From Strongylocentrotus purpuratus (taxonomy: Eukaryota > Echinodermata > Echinoidea > Camarodonta > Strongylocentrotidae), in contig NW_022145601.1 in NCBI RefSeq assembly GCF_000002235.5, positions 22,671,389-22,735,388 of the forward strand: DNA of 64,000 nt, written 5' to 3'. Positions 32,054-42,593 of this stretch are shown piece by piece; position 1 is the stretch's first letter; each line of letters opens with the position of its first letter. Both the position numbers and the translations under genes were made by a program. The notes under the pieces were generated by a model. That model saw only the letters and a list, made by a program, of their open reading frames with translations. It ran no database searches and had not been told where the DNA came from.

Positions 32054-34063
32054 CATAGGCGCCGGAAGTGAGGGGGCAGGGGGGGGCAGCTGCCCCCCCC
32101 CCCAATCACAAAAGTGGGGGGGGGGGGCAAAACGCATTTTTGCCCCCCCAAAACGCCCCCCCCCCCTCAAAAAAAAAAAAAAAGCAGTAAAGGAGTAAAG
32201 ATGGTTTGTATTTTTAACCCAAAAGAACATAACAATAATAAAAACCTGAATTAAATGACGTATGAAATTCCATTCAAAGAAAAGGAAAGTTAACAGGAAT
32301 TAGATTTCCTAAACATTGCGCATGCTACCTATATTTATCAATGGAGGTTTTTATAATAGCGATACGCGCATAACGTGGACATATTGCGAGAGAATGGGAA
32401 AGGTGTCTGTTTTTTGTTATAGGGGGGAGAAGCTTATGAGCCCCTGAACGCTGGCGTACTGATAGGGGGGGGGGTATTTTTTTATTCGATACCAGTGATT
32501 TACAAATGTTGCTGAAATGACATGATTTTCTAGTATATTTTCTCATTTTTTTTGTAAGTCATACCTTTTAATGCGTTTGTTGGAAAATTAAAAATTCCCA
32601 AATTTACAGTCGGGCGAAAAATATGCTTATTTAGAAGCATTTATGTCAGGGTCTGCAGAACGGCCGGGCTCGGGGACTCGTGCCACCCTCAATTGTTGAA
32701 AAAGTTTGTTACAGAGAAAATGAAAGAAAGAGAGAGAAAAAAATAAGTGACCTGCTTATGTCACAAATGAGGTATCAAAATATGCTCATCTGACCGTAAT
32801 TAAATGCCTAAAACCCTAGAGCTTACGGAGGCTCCGCCCCGGACCCCACCAAGGGCCCTAAGGCGGTCCCCTGTATGCTCATCTGACCGTAATTAAATTC
32901 CTAAAACCCCCGAGCTTCCGGGGGCTCAGCCCCCTGGAATCCCACCAAGGGCCCTGAGGCGGTCCCTGTATGCTCATCTGACCGTTATTAAATACCTAAA
33001 AACCCCGAGCACCCGGGGGCTCTGCCCCCTGGACCCTAACAAGGGCCCTAACGCGGGGCCCTGGATGCTCATCAGACCGTAATTAAATGTCTAAAACCCC
33101 AGAGCTTACGGGGGCTCCGCCCCGGACCCCACCAAGGGCCCTAAGGCGGTCCCCTGTATGCTCATCTGACCGTAATTAAATTCCTAAAACCCCCGAGCTT
33201 CCGGGGGCTCAGCCCCCTGGAATCCCACCAAGGGCCCTGAGGCGGTCCCCTGTATGCTCATCTGACCGTTATTAAATACCTAAAAACCCCGAGCACCCGG
33301 GGGCTCTGCCCCTGGACCCTAACAAGGGCCCTAACGCGGGGCCCTGGATGCTCATCAGACCGTAATTAAATGTCTAAAACCCCAGAGCTTACGGGGGCTC
33401 CGCCCCCAGAGCCCACCAAGGCCCTAAGGCGGTCCCCTGTATGCTCATCTGACCATTATTAAATACCTAAAACCCCTGAGCTTCCGGGGGCTCTGCCCCC
33501 TGGACCCCACCAAGGGCCATAAGGCGGGGCCCTGGATGCTTATCTGACCGTAATTAAATGTCTAAAACGCCAGAGCTTACGGGGGCTCCGCCCCCAGACC
33601 CCACCAAGGGCCCTATTAAAGGCGGTCCCCTGTATGCTCATCTGACCGTTATGAAATACCTTAAAAAAACGAGCTTCCGGGGGCTCTGCTTCCTGGACTC
33701 TCCGCCAATTAGTGGCCTGCCAGTGTCACAAATAAGGTATCTAAATATGCTTATCTGACCATAATTGTAATGCCAAAAACCCCTAAACTTCTGGGGGCTC
33801 AGCCCCTTGACCCCCTACCGGGGCCCAGGCCCTGGACCCCACGCCATTTTACGCTCTACCTGATTGTTAATAATCCACTTTGAAAAACGTTCCGCGGGGC
33901 CTGCCCTGCTTGTAACGTGTAAGAGTGATGGTGATGCAGATTTTTCTTCTGCCCCCCCCCCTTCCAAACGTTTTTGCTCGTTACGTCACTGCCCCCTGGA
34001 AGGTGAGCCCCCTGGAATGTTTGCCCCCCCCCCCCCCAATCCCAAACTGCTTCCGGGCTCCTG
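32054..34063. mobile_element. DNA element inserted in LINE 1, 8-bp TSD, satellite-bearing, 2010 bp
   Basis: Left end CATAGGCGCCGGAAG (32054 on). The right end, read in reverse, is CAGGAGCCCGGAAG, an imperfect TIR with CA...TG termini. The 8-bp duplication GGCTTAAT lies at 32046-32053 and 34064-34071. The interior has C/G runs, TACCAGTGATTTACAAATG, then a satellite at 32780-33720 with period about 94 bp. Deleting the element plus one duplication copy rejoins the LINE frame exactly. There is no transposase. The ends differ from those of the 8850 type, yet the interior satellite is shared. Confidence 0.85.
32780..33720 (+). repeat. 94-bp satellite with trimeric higher-order repeat of about 283 bp
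   Basis: Units begin near each GCTCATCTGACCGTAATTAAAT (about 32784, 32878, 32973, 33067, 33160, 33256, 33350, 33443, 33537, 33636). Three unit types alternate: AGAGCTTACGG (32817, 33101, 33384), CGAGCTTCCGG, and CGAGCACCCGG. Consecutive trimers at 32817-33100 and 33101-33383 are nearly identical, evidence of recent unequal exchange. After the second trimer the pattern degrades. Confidence 0.9.
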
Positions 34064-34273
34064 GGCTTAATCAATCATAATGATGTACATGAGCATCATA
34101 CAAGGCAAATAGACAGTGGATGTTTACGTGTGCCTAGATTTCACACTGATTGTTATAAGTGTAGCCCAATTGTTTCTTCCATATTTGAATGGAATAAGCT
34201 AGATAATTCATTGAGAACGGCTTCCTCTGTCAATTCATTTAAGAGATTGTTTAAACATAGTTGTAATTTGTGA
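34064..34273 (+). pseudogene. LINE 1 ORF2, C-terminal tail after the insertion
   Basis: After the nested element the frame resumes with HEHHTRQIDSG, CSPIVSSIFEWNKLDNSLR and SVNSFKRLFKHS to a TGA at 34271-34273. The HxTRQ...WNxLxxxLR arrangement is the normal end of this LINE class. The frame matches the upstream part when one copy of GGCTTAAT is counted, so the gene was intact here when the insertion happened. Confidence 0.9.
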
Positions 34274-34547
34274 TTGGCTCAGCCGTACATACAACACGTG
34301 CATGTTCTGTAATATTTACATGACTTATTCACATAATTGCGACTTAATTAATATTTTCCTATTGACAATACTGTTTACTAAGTTAATGATATATGTTTAT
34401 TTTGCAAACGAGTATTATTTTTGTAACTGTTCTGTATAAATGTTATACACGATGTAAATATGTTCATTCAGGGCCCCATGGAAGACCACTACTTGTTGGT
34501 GAATGGGCTACCCTGTCAAAAGATTAGAAATAAATAAATAAATAAAA

Positions 34548-34654
34548 GTCAAGTCGGGCACGGCATGGGCCGTAGTCAAGTCGGGAACGGTAGTTACGAC
34601 GACAAAGGCGGCGATGCACAAAGAAATCATACAATATTTAGAAACCCCTTCCAT
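34548..34654 (-). pseudogene. Truncated duplicate of the ligand gene's first exon
   Basis: The minus strand from 34654 reads MEGVSKYCMISLC followed by a hydrophobic run and TTVPDLTTA, clearly the signal peptide of 25440-25904 with a few substitutions. The reading then loses homology at the (AAAT)n tail of LINE 1, so only about 30 codons survive. A short direct repeat, GTCAAGTCGGG, at about 34547 and 34576 lies at the junction. No prodomain, cleavage site or cysteine domain remains. Confidence 0.85.
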
Positions 34655-36400
34655 TTCTAACCAAGATCTCAATCTCACAGTGGCAACTTGAAGAACGAGT
34701 AAAACGAATGAAGCTTGGATCCGTTATGACACTCACTTCAATCTCGTACTGGCTTCGGTCACGACGTAATATAATGTTCCTACACTTTATAGTTATGTTT
34801 GGTTATTAGGGGGGGGGGGGGTTTACCAAAATAGATTGATGATTCATAGCCCACGTCGCAAGGGGAATGTAATTAAAACCCCGTTGATCACTGAAATCAC
34901 TAGAGCGATTTGTTGTTCTATGATCATGATAAGTTGTATGTCGCTTGCTTCGTTTGCTTAGTCACGTGTGGTTGGTTTGGGTTTGCTTAGTGGGAGGATG
35001 ATACATTTTGAGCAACAATAATGATTAGTAAATAAAACTGTATTTATGAACCTTTAACAAAACAAAAGGGTAAAAACGGAATAGAAACCCTTTTTAATAT
35101 GATAGAACATGACGTAATTGATTGAATTCCCAGTACTTGATCATCCGCATTGGAATTATAAGGGTAATACTCATATATTATACTCGTATCTCATAAATAA
35201 AGAATAAAGGCTAAAACAAATAGGTTATGCTGTGTTTGTAAGACGTAGCATTTTTTAAATGTTACGTTTATGCGTTGATTTGCATCAGTGCACAATAAGT
35301 GTATACCTGTGATCTGAACATTTCGTCACCGGCAAGATATCAAATTAATTTCCTTTCTTGTTATGATACTTTTATATGGTTACATGGTTGTATTTTATAA
35401 ATGCAGCACATACATGATTTTTGTTTTGGGACTGAAATGGTAACTAGGCCTTAGAAAAATAATAATTGAGACAGTCAATTTCTTTCTCATCGCAATAGTT
35501 ATTAAGAAAATAAAAGGCAAATAATGTTAATGAGAAAAGCACCGCATCAGCAGAAATGCAATTCAGTATCATTTTATTGATTGGTATTTATCACTGTCTA
35601 TCAGCGATTTAGTTTTCAATTCATACACAAGTTATAAACTAATACAATGTTGAGTATCAAATAAAAAAAAATAAAAAAATGCAATAAATTATCAATAATT
35701 CATTGAATTCCCCCCCGGTCCCCAACATAACAAAATATTCTGTGTGCCCATGCCTTGAGCCATAATGCATGGCCCTACCGAGGATTTTTTTATGTTGGGG
35801 ACCCGCTGCGTACAGTCATGGTTCAGTGGCAAAGCAATGGCCTCGTAACTGTGAGGCCCCAGGATCAAAACCGTGTCGATGTGCTATATTAGTGCCCTTT
35901 TGTGGGGCATTAATCCTCATAAATGCCATTTATGACTTAAGGGTGTAGGTCCCCTAGTTGATAAGCATAGTAGCATACACATCCTTTAGCAGTCACGCAA
36001 AACAAACACTGCCAAATTATTATTCAATAAAATCTGACAATGTATACTATTATCTAGATCTATTAGGAATAAATCATTGTCAAAATCATTCCATAAATTG
36101 GGGTAAAACAAAATATTCCAACTTTATGAGCAACAGTGTAGTTTTCAATGCTCACACAAGTTTGCATTTTGTGTATAAATGTACTCACACCTTTGACAAA
36201 TAAGTATCATAGTAGTGATCAATGATTATCACATTCTGACCATTTGATATGTTTCCTTATTTGTTTTGTTTTTCTTTTATCTCATATAGTTCTTATATTG
36301 CATATGTACACAATTTATATTTAACATTATTAGTTTGTATATTGTAAGACATTGTTGAGTATTCTTCTTTCTTTTTTTAAAGTATCGATTGTAATAGTAA
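34655..36400. repeat. Duplicated upstream segment, copy 2 (partner 25905-27640)
   Basis: Collinear with 25905-26850 (34655-35555), then with 27075-27430 in two parts (35563-35657 and 36131-36290), then with 27430-27600. The middle is split by the 35658-36130 insertion carrying the SINE. The G run at 34800-34815 differs in length from copy 1, as expected for homopolymers. Confidence 0.85.
35810..36110 (+). repeat. tRNA-derived SINE, copy 2
   Basis: GTCATGGTTCAGTGGCAAAGC (A-box-like, about 35816) and AGGATCAAAACC (B-box-like, about 35868) are followed by the same body as the minus-strand copy at 27640-27925. It lies inside a 473-bp insertion relative to copy 1 of the duplicated segment. Confidence 0.75.
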
Positions 36401-36745
36401 ATTCGTTATTTGTTGTTTTGTTACGTTTTCTAAACTGATTTGTACCTAAATACTTTGTTTAGCTGTTTAATGGGTTAGGCTCGACTAGCACAAAATATCA
36501 TCTGGCCCCTTTTACCAACCAATAGTTTCTCTTCTTGTATATGTAAATTCATTGTATGAAAATGTATGTACTGCTGTTGGTAAATCAATCAAATCAATCA
36601 ATATTAAACACAAGTCATGCATCGTACAGGTACATAGGTACAAAATTTAATTTAATATTCACGATTATATGGCCTTTTTACTCTACGGAAAAATGAAGAA
36701 GAAAAATAAGAAAACTTTAGAAAGATGATAATATTAATATTTATA
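36401..36745. repeat. Dispersed segment related to 46500-46640
   Basis: 36601-36745 (TCGTACAGGTACATAGGTACAAA, GCCTTTTTACTCTACGG, ACTTTAGAAAGATG) matches 46505-46640. The homology continues at 38550 here and at 46645 there, so 36746-38545 behaves as an insertion. 36401-36600 has no feature I recognise. Confidence 0.75.
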
Positions 36746-37067
36746 TCCCGCATACTAAGAATCTTGCAATCTGATTGGTCTAAACGAAGTCACATGATCA
36801 ACGATGGATAAGTTCTATCTCCTTGCGATAGGACTTTTGTACCGTAATTTTTCGCTGCTGCCCACTTGCCCATTGAATAAGCATAGCAAAGTAGGTTACG
36901 CGAAATGTCAATGTCAATGTCAAATGAGCGCGCATCGACCTTGTGCTCTGTAAAATCTAGCTGAAGCTAAACCGTCTGCAGAATCAGTTCTTTTCATTGT
37001 TAAATTCACTTTAAATAGACCTTATTGCCGATGAGGGATATAAAACAAATATTAACCACCTTTACTC

Positions 37068-37189
37068 GGGCAATGGATACAAACTATCATCGCGTCGGTG
37101 ATCTAGGGGCTACCATCATTCCTCGCCTTGCGGCTCGGGATGATAGTAGCCCGAGATCACCTCAGCGATGATAGTTTGTGCCATTACCC
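37068..37189. repeat. Near-perfect palindrome of about 50-bp arms
   Basis: GGGCAATGGATACAAACTAT CATCGCG (37068 on) and CGATGATAGTTTGTGCCATTACCC (ending 37189) are inverted. They continue inward through GTGATCTAGGGGCTACCATCAT and ATGATAGTAGCCCGAGATCAC around a loop of about 20 bases. The right arm abuts the element end at 37189. Confidence 0.85.
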
Positions 37190-38545
37190 AGTGGCGGATC
37201 CAGGGGGGCCCGGGGGCCCGCCCCCACCCATGGCAAAAAAAAGGAGGGGAACAAGAAGGGAAAAAAGGGGGGGAGAAGGAAAAAAAAGAAGGAAAAAAAA
37301 TGGGAAAAAAATAAGGTATCAAAATATGTTCATCTGACCGTATATAAATGCCTAAACCCCGAACCCGACCAATGGCCTTAAGGCGGGCCCCTGGATGCTC
37401 ATCTGATGGTATTCTATTGTCTAACATCCCTGAGCCTCCGGAGGCTCCGCCTCCTGCACCCAACACCAATTTGTGTCCTGCCAGTGTCACAAATAAGGTA
37501 TACAAATATGCCCAACTGACCGTAATCGATTGCCTAAAACCCCTGAGCTTCCCGGGGCTCCGCCCCCTGGACCCAACGCCAATTTGTGACCTGCCAGTGT
37601 CACAAATAAGTTATCAAAATATGCTCATCTGACGGTAATTTAATGTATAAAACCCCTGAGCTTCTGGGGGCTCCGCCCCCTGGACCCAACACCAATTCGT
37701 GACCTGCCCGTGTCACAAAGAAGGTATTAAAATATGCTCATCTGAAGATAATTTGATGTATAAAACCCCTGAGCTTCTGCCCCCTGGACCCAACACCAAT
37801 TTGTGTCCTGCAAGTATCACAAATAAGGTATACAAATATGATCATCTGACCATATTTGATTGCCCAAATCACCTGAGCTTTCGAGAGCTCCGCCCCCTGG
37901 ACCCCAAGCCAATTCGTGACCTGCCAGTGTCACAAATAAGGTATCAAAATATGCTCATCTGACGGTAATTTAATGTATAAAACCCCTAAGCTTCTGGGGG
38001 CTCCGCCCCCTGGACCCAACACCAATTCGTGACCTGCCAGTGTCACAAATAAGGTATACAAATATGCTCATCTGACCGTTATTGATTGCCCAAAACCCCT
38101 GAGCTTACGAGAGCTCCGCCCCCTGGACCCCACGCCAATTCGTGACCTGCCAGTGTCACAAATAAGGTATCAAAATATGCTCATCTGACGGTAATTTAAT
38201 GTATAAAACCCCTAGCTTCTGGGGGCTCCGCCCCCTGGACCCAACACCAATTCGTGACCTGCCAGTGTCACAAATAAGGTATACAAATATGCTCATCTGA
38301 CCGTAATTGATTGCCCAAAACCCCTGAGCTTTCGAGAGCTCCGCCCCCTGGACCCCACGCCAATTCGTGACCTGCCAGTGTCACAAATAAGGTATACAAA
38401 TATGCTCATCTGACGGTAATTTAATGTATAAAACCCCTAGCTTCTGGGGGCTCCGCCCCCTGGACCCAACACCAATTCGTGACCTGCCAGTGTCACAAAT
38501 AAGGTATCAAAATATGCTCATCTGACGGTAATTATATTTGAATGT
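37189..38545 (+). mobile_element. 8850-type element (left end) carrying a satellite
   Basis: It starts CAGTGGCGGATCCAGG (37189-37204), followed by G/C runs and a polypurine block to about 37300, then the tandem array. No right terminus with a CCATTACC flank was found, so the right end is lost. Homology of the host segment resumes near 38550. Confidence 0.7.
37470..38535 (+). repeat. 112-bp satellite with dimeric higher-order structure of about 225 bp
   Basis: GACCTGCCAGTGTCACAAAT recurs at 37588, 37701, 37806 (variant), 37918, 38031, 38144, 38256, 38369 and 38481. Units alternate between a form with AATGTATAAAACCCC...CTTCTGGGGGCTCC and one with ATTGCCCAAAACCCC...CTTTCGAGAGCTCC. The unit is a variant of the 32780-33720 satellite with an added CCAATTCGTGACCTGCCAG segment. 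Confidence 0.92.
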
Positions 38546-38815
38546 CGATTAATATTTCCTTAATGTATTTTAAACAAGATGAATACGGTACCACTGCATC
38601 TCTAACAAGCCTCCGACCTCCATTTAATATAACCAATTTCTACTACTGTTCTCAGAGCTTTGTATTTTTGGTGCCAAATAAAAATGAACAGAAAATCACT
38701 GACTGCTGCAATGTATTTTCAATTGCGCCATCTTTCGGTGAAGGCGTATCCAGAGCGATTTGCGGTTCCTGTACTCGAGCATCATCCAGCGCGCGTCGTC
38801 AGTTGGTGATGCATT
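38546..38815 (+). repeat. Host segment duplicated at 46640-46750 and 28802-28890
   Basis: 38550-38650 (AAACAAGATGAATACG, GCCTCCGACCTCCATT, ACCAATTTCTACTAC) matches 46645-46735. 38695-38815 (AATGTATTTTCAATTGCGCC, TGTACTCGAGCATCATC, GTCGTCAGTTGGTGATG) matches 28802-28890, where a LINE tail follows immediately. Confidence 0.8.
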
Positions 38816-40080
38816 GTGGGACGTGGCTGTCGATACGCTGGGACATTATGAGCTACAGATGGCAGTATACGTACATCCGGAGAAGTGTCAGTAAAATACC
38901 GTGCGTTTAAATGTGGATTTTCTTGATGCATGCTTAAGTACAGATCATTGTCAATTCGAAGGGCCTCTATGGTGCGGTTGACTGAAATGCAATCATTGCA
39001 AAAACAAAAAGACCTTCTCAAGATCCATAACATTGCAAAATTATTAACTGTTCATAATTTTAAGGATGTCCACACTGGTATAAACTATATTTTATCATGG
39101 TGACCGGATAAATTCTCCGGCGACATTTTATTTTATTTGTCAAAGATGAGGGTTAGGTTTCCTACTGGACTTTAGGTTGACTTAATAGGCTTTTTTAAGC
39201 CTCGTTCAGATATGACGTGGTATACCGCCGGGGAAAAAAGACAGCAGCTGTACTTTGTCAAACATGTAATAATAATAATAATTAATAATTCATTAATAGA
39301 GCACAGAAACTATTCAACATTAATTATATATTCTACTGCGCTACAAGAGCTCCTGATATGCATAGATTTACAGTTAATTAAAAAAAATGTAGGCCTAAAT
39401 GAACGGCAACCAGGGCCCTACGCGTATACTATATTAGCTCTGTCTTTAAAAATACGGAAATGAAGTGTACGGATAATTCCTCCTACGTCATCATTTATAA
39501 CAAAAATCCACCGCGATATATTATGACTGTGTATATCTGGACAAGGCAATAAGGCCTAGAGTGAGGGTTCGGAGTAGTATTATCATTAGGCCCAGGGTTC
39601 AAGTACAAGGATGTCGGTTAATTAGTATGTCGGTTAATTAGTATTAGATCTGGGCCAATATCTCAAGAGCATGCATAGGAAAATCCCCGAAATCACTCGC
39701 GCATGGCCGGATATTATATATAGCAGCTTAATAATGAATATATTTTTTAATTTGTAATATATTTTCTAAGTGGGGGGGGGGGGGAGGGAGCCAACATAGC
39801 TCGGATGGCTGTGTACATGCTGCTGCCGACTTTATCGAATCATATCAATGTACTAGGCCGATCAATCTTGTTGTCATGTTTGTCACAGTTTTTATGTGTG
39901 CGTGTGTGTTCTTCTTTTTCATTAAACTGAACTTTCATCCCAAATGTGGTCTTGTCAGTAATCCAGATAATTAGCCTTATATTGAGTCATTTCTCAGAAT
40001 TCTGTTGCATGGAGTTGCCTGTTTACAACAGAAGGAAAATGAGAGGATTCAAGATGCTCTGACAGGAAGAAGAAATAAAT
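38816..40080. other. No recognised gene
   Basis: AT-rich sequence with a (TAA)n stretch near 39265-39290, a G run at 39772-39785 and no ORF with recognisable protein features. Confidence 0.5.
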
Positions 40081-40308
40081 GCGCTTGGAGACAGAAATAA
40101 CAAAGAGAGAGACAGAGAGAAATAGAAATAGAGAGAGGGAGAGAGAGTAAAGAGATTAGAGAGAGATATAGAGAGAGAGATAGAGAGAGAAAGAGAGAAA
40201 AAGAGAATAGAGAATGAGGAAGAGAGAGAGAGAAAGAGACAGAGAGAGAGAAAGAGAGAGAGAGAGAGAAAGAAAGAGAAAGAGAGAGAGGACGAGAATA
40301 AGGGATGC

Positions 40309-40348
<40 letters not shown>
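40080..40348 (+). repeat. (GA)n-rich microsatellite region
   Basis: About 270 bases of GAGA with scattered T and C substitutions, ending in a G run. The apparent serine/leucine-rich ORF on the minus strand is simple sequence. Confidence 0.95.
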
Positions 40349-40639
40349 AAAATGGAGAGTTTGTAGATCAGAGACTGGAGGGGGGATTAAAATTATTACG
40401 TGTTAGCGTAGCATAGAAATAATACTAATAATAATACTACTAATAATAATATTTCGTGTTTATATAGCGCTCAATATATCGATCCAACGAAACAGAAGGT
40501 ATGGAGAGAACGGATGAGATGAGAAGGGGAGGAGGCATAGAAAGCAATACAATATGATGAAATAATGACAAAACGAACAATACGGTTGTGCCCCATATAC
40601 TTATCAACAAGATCATGACATGAATAAAAACCCAAACCT

Positions 40640-41495
40640 GTTGCTTTGGATAGGTGACTTCATGTCAAACAGGTCTCAGAGAGTGAAGTGTAAGGATATT
40701 CTCCCACAAACAAAGATCTTAAACACAGGTATACTCCGCAAGGTTGTGTCCTCTCGCCTACGTTATTCACATTATTCACAAATGAGGTAGAAAAACAGAC
40801 AAATTCTTGTTGGAAAGTTGTGAAATATGCGAATGACACTTGCATAATTGGTTTTATTTCCAGATAGGAGTGAGAACATGTATAGAACCAAGGTGAACGA
40901 TTTTTTGTATGTGGTGTAAACAAACGAAAGAAATGATTGTGGATTTCAGGGAAAATTATAATTTTATTTTGCCGTTGGCTATTATTGATCAAGATGTTAT
41001 GGAGATGGTTTCGAACTACAAATATCTAGGAACCCACATCGGCAAGGATTTTAGTTGGAATACTAATACTTAGTCAAACCATTGTGTCAAAAGTTAACCA
41101 AAGGTTATATCTCCAAAGGCAATCGAAAACATTCAATATCAGAAAGGAAACTCTTCTCTTCTTTTATGATACATGAGCATTATCGAACCAATTATCTCCT
41201 TCTCCTGTCTTGTCTGGTTCTATGGTCTCACCTCTCAAAGAAAAATGAAATTGATGAGGGTAATGAAAGCTGCAAGTAATATAATTGGCTTACTGGTACA
41301 ACAACTCGAAGAGATAGCTGAATCAGCTGTAATTGTTATTGAAGTTCAATCGCATCACTGAGGATAAAACTCATCCTCTACATATCCATATTGTTTTCAA
41401 CAAACCAGGACTTATCCGACTACCGAAAGTCAGAACAAATAGGGGGTCATTTATCATACGTGCCATGACATTATACAATGACAGGTTCAGGAGGT
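40640..41495 (+). pseudogene. Degenerate LINE reverse transcriptase remnant (L2-like)
   Basis: Pieces in different frames line up in the order expected of an RT. RYTPQGCVLSPTLFTLFTNE (about 40730) is the PQG...LSP motif. KYANDTCIIG (about 40826) is the catalytic YADD box with its first Asp changed to Asn. Next come MIVDFRENYN and YKYLGTHIGKDFSW (about 40930-41055), FYGLTSQRKMKLMRVMKAAS (about 41220-41275), and RTNRGSFIIRAMTLYNDR (about 41430). The TKEMIVDFR and KYLGTHI patterns are typical of L2-like LINEs. Stops and frameshifts throughout mark it as dead. Confidence 0.8.
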
Positions 41496-42242
41496 AATAG
41501 TTACGGAATCAGCAATTAAGTATAAATATATGTTCTGCATATGTATTTATACTTTGCTAATCTGCCTTACTTAACCGTATAGTGATAACACCAGTAGTGA
41601 TTTCTGATATGTCTACGGTAGTAATTTGTGTTATTATGTTTCTGTACCAAAGATGAACACACTTTTATTTTATACTCCTTTTCAGTATATCATTTTCTAC
41701 ATATGGTAGCATGTAGAAATTGAGGCATGTGACCAAATAACACATGCCCATGTCTATGACATATACCAATTTCTCAATAAAATTCATTTCATATATTTTA
41801 TTTTTGGACAGAGTTATAATCTGGATCAAATTTACTCTCAAATTTACGGTGTTGGGTTTCATTTAATTTAATTTCAGTTTTTATTAGCAAAGTAAATGGG
41901 ATAATCAGAAGTACAAAATATATTTGTATATATCTTGTCCGTTTGATAATATTTGGGTCTGTGCAGATTTAAAACATGCCTCATGTTAGAGTGCTGTATT
42001 TGCATGCGTGTCTTGCATTGCAGTACTGTGCAGTATCGGCTGGCTTTCTCTGGAGCCCAGAACAATAGAATAGTTCACTGAACCGATTATTGTTCTGTGC
42101 TTTTAGAGTATATTGTTCTGGGCTTTGGAAGGTTGGGTGCGCAAGCTGGTGATGTACATGTCTCCATCTCTTGTTCTCTGATTATGTTCCTTCCTTCTAT
42201 TTTTCATCCAATATCTGGTTTTATCTTCCTCTATATCCCAGG
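41496..42242. other. No recognised gene; target of the 42243 insertion
   Basis: AT-rich sequence without recognisable coding. Its right edge carries the left copy of the 8-bp duplication ATCCCAGG (42235-42242). Confidence 0.5.
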
Positions 42243-42504
42243 CAGGCGCGTACGCAGGGGGGGGGGGGGGTTTGGGTGGTAAACCCCCCCCCCCCCCCTT
42301 TGGTAATTTTTTGTGTGTAAACCCCCCCCCCCCCCCCCCCAAAAAAAAAAAAAAAAAAAAAAAACTAATTATTTTAAAAAAAAAAAAAAAAAAAATTATT
42401 CCCATGGCCGACCTAAAAAGGTGACCTTACCCCCCCCCCCCCAACGGATCAAAATGTCAAATTTCCAAATTTCGAGACAAAAAAAAAAAAAAAAGTGTTC
42501 TTTC

Positions 42505-42546
<42 letters not shown>

Positions 42547-42585
42547 CTTATTCAGCGGCTTGAAAAAATCCTGCGTACGCGCCTG
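42243..42585. mobile_element. Complete MITE with perfect 15-bp TIRs and 8-bp TSD (hAT-like), 343 bp
   Basis: CAGGCGCGTACGCAG (42243-42257) and CTGCGTACGCGCCTG (42571-42585) are perfect inverted repeats. The target duplication ATCCCAGG at 42235-42242 and 42586-42593 is perfect. The interior is almost wholly homopolymer: G, C, A runs, and a 40-base C run at 42506-42545, with short unique words between (GTGTGTAAA, CCATGGCCGACCTAAAA, CTTATTCAGCGGC). It is the reference copy for the fragments at 134, 1739-1953, 6130, 29367 and 44310. The 8-bp duplication and CA...TG ends suggest a hAT-type transposase acting in trans (inference). Confidence 0.95.
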
Positions 42586-42593
42586 ATCCCAGG

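Larger units (their letters stand above)
29637..34547 (+). mobile_element. LINE 1: 5'-truncated non-LTR retrotransposon with a nested insertion
   Basis: An APE-type LINE of the CR1/jockey/Rex1 kind (assigned from motifs). The 5' end lies inside the endonuclease domain. The frame then continues through the reverse transcriptase and a C-terminal tail, and the element ends in (AAAT)n at 34528-34546. Lesions are a frameshift near 30400, TAG at 30540-30542 and TAA at 31770-31772. A 2010-bp DNA element (32054-34063) sits in the C-terminal coding region. The 3' end abuts a truncated copy of the ligand gene's first exon. It is dead but moderately young: the frame is long and motifs are well kept. Confidence 0.92.

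Noticed and set aside
35815..35885. Functional tRNA gene
   Set aside because: A- and B-box-like words are present, but no cloverleaf stems or anticodon arm fit, and the sequence continues into a SINE body repeated at 27640-27925.
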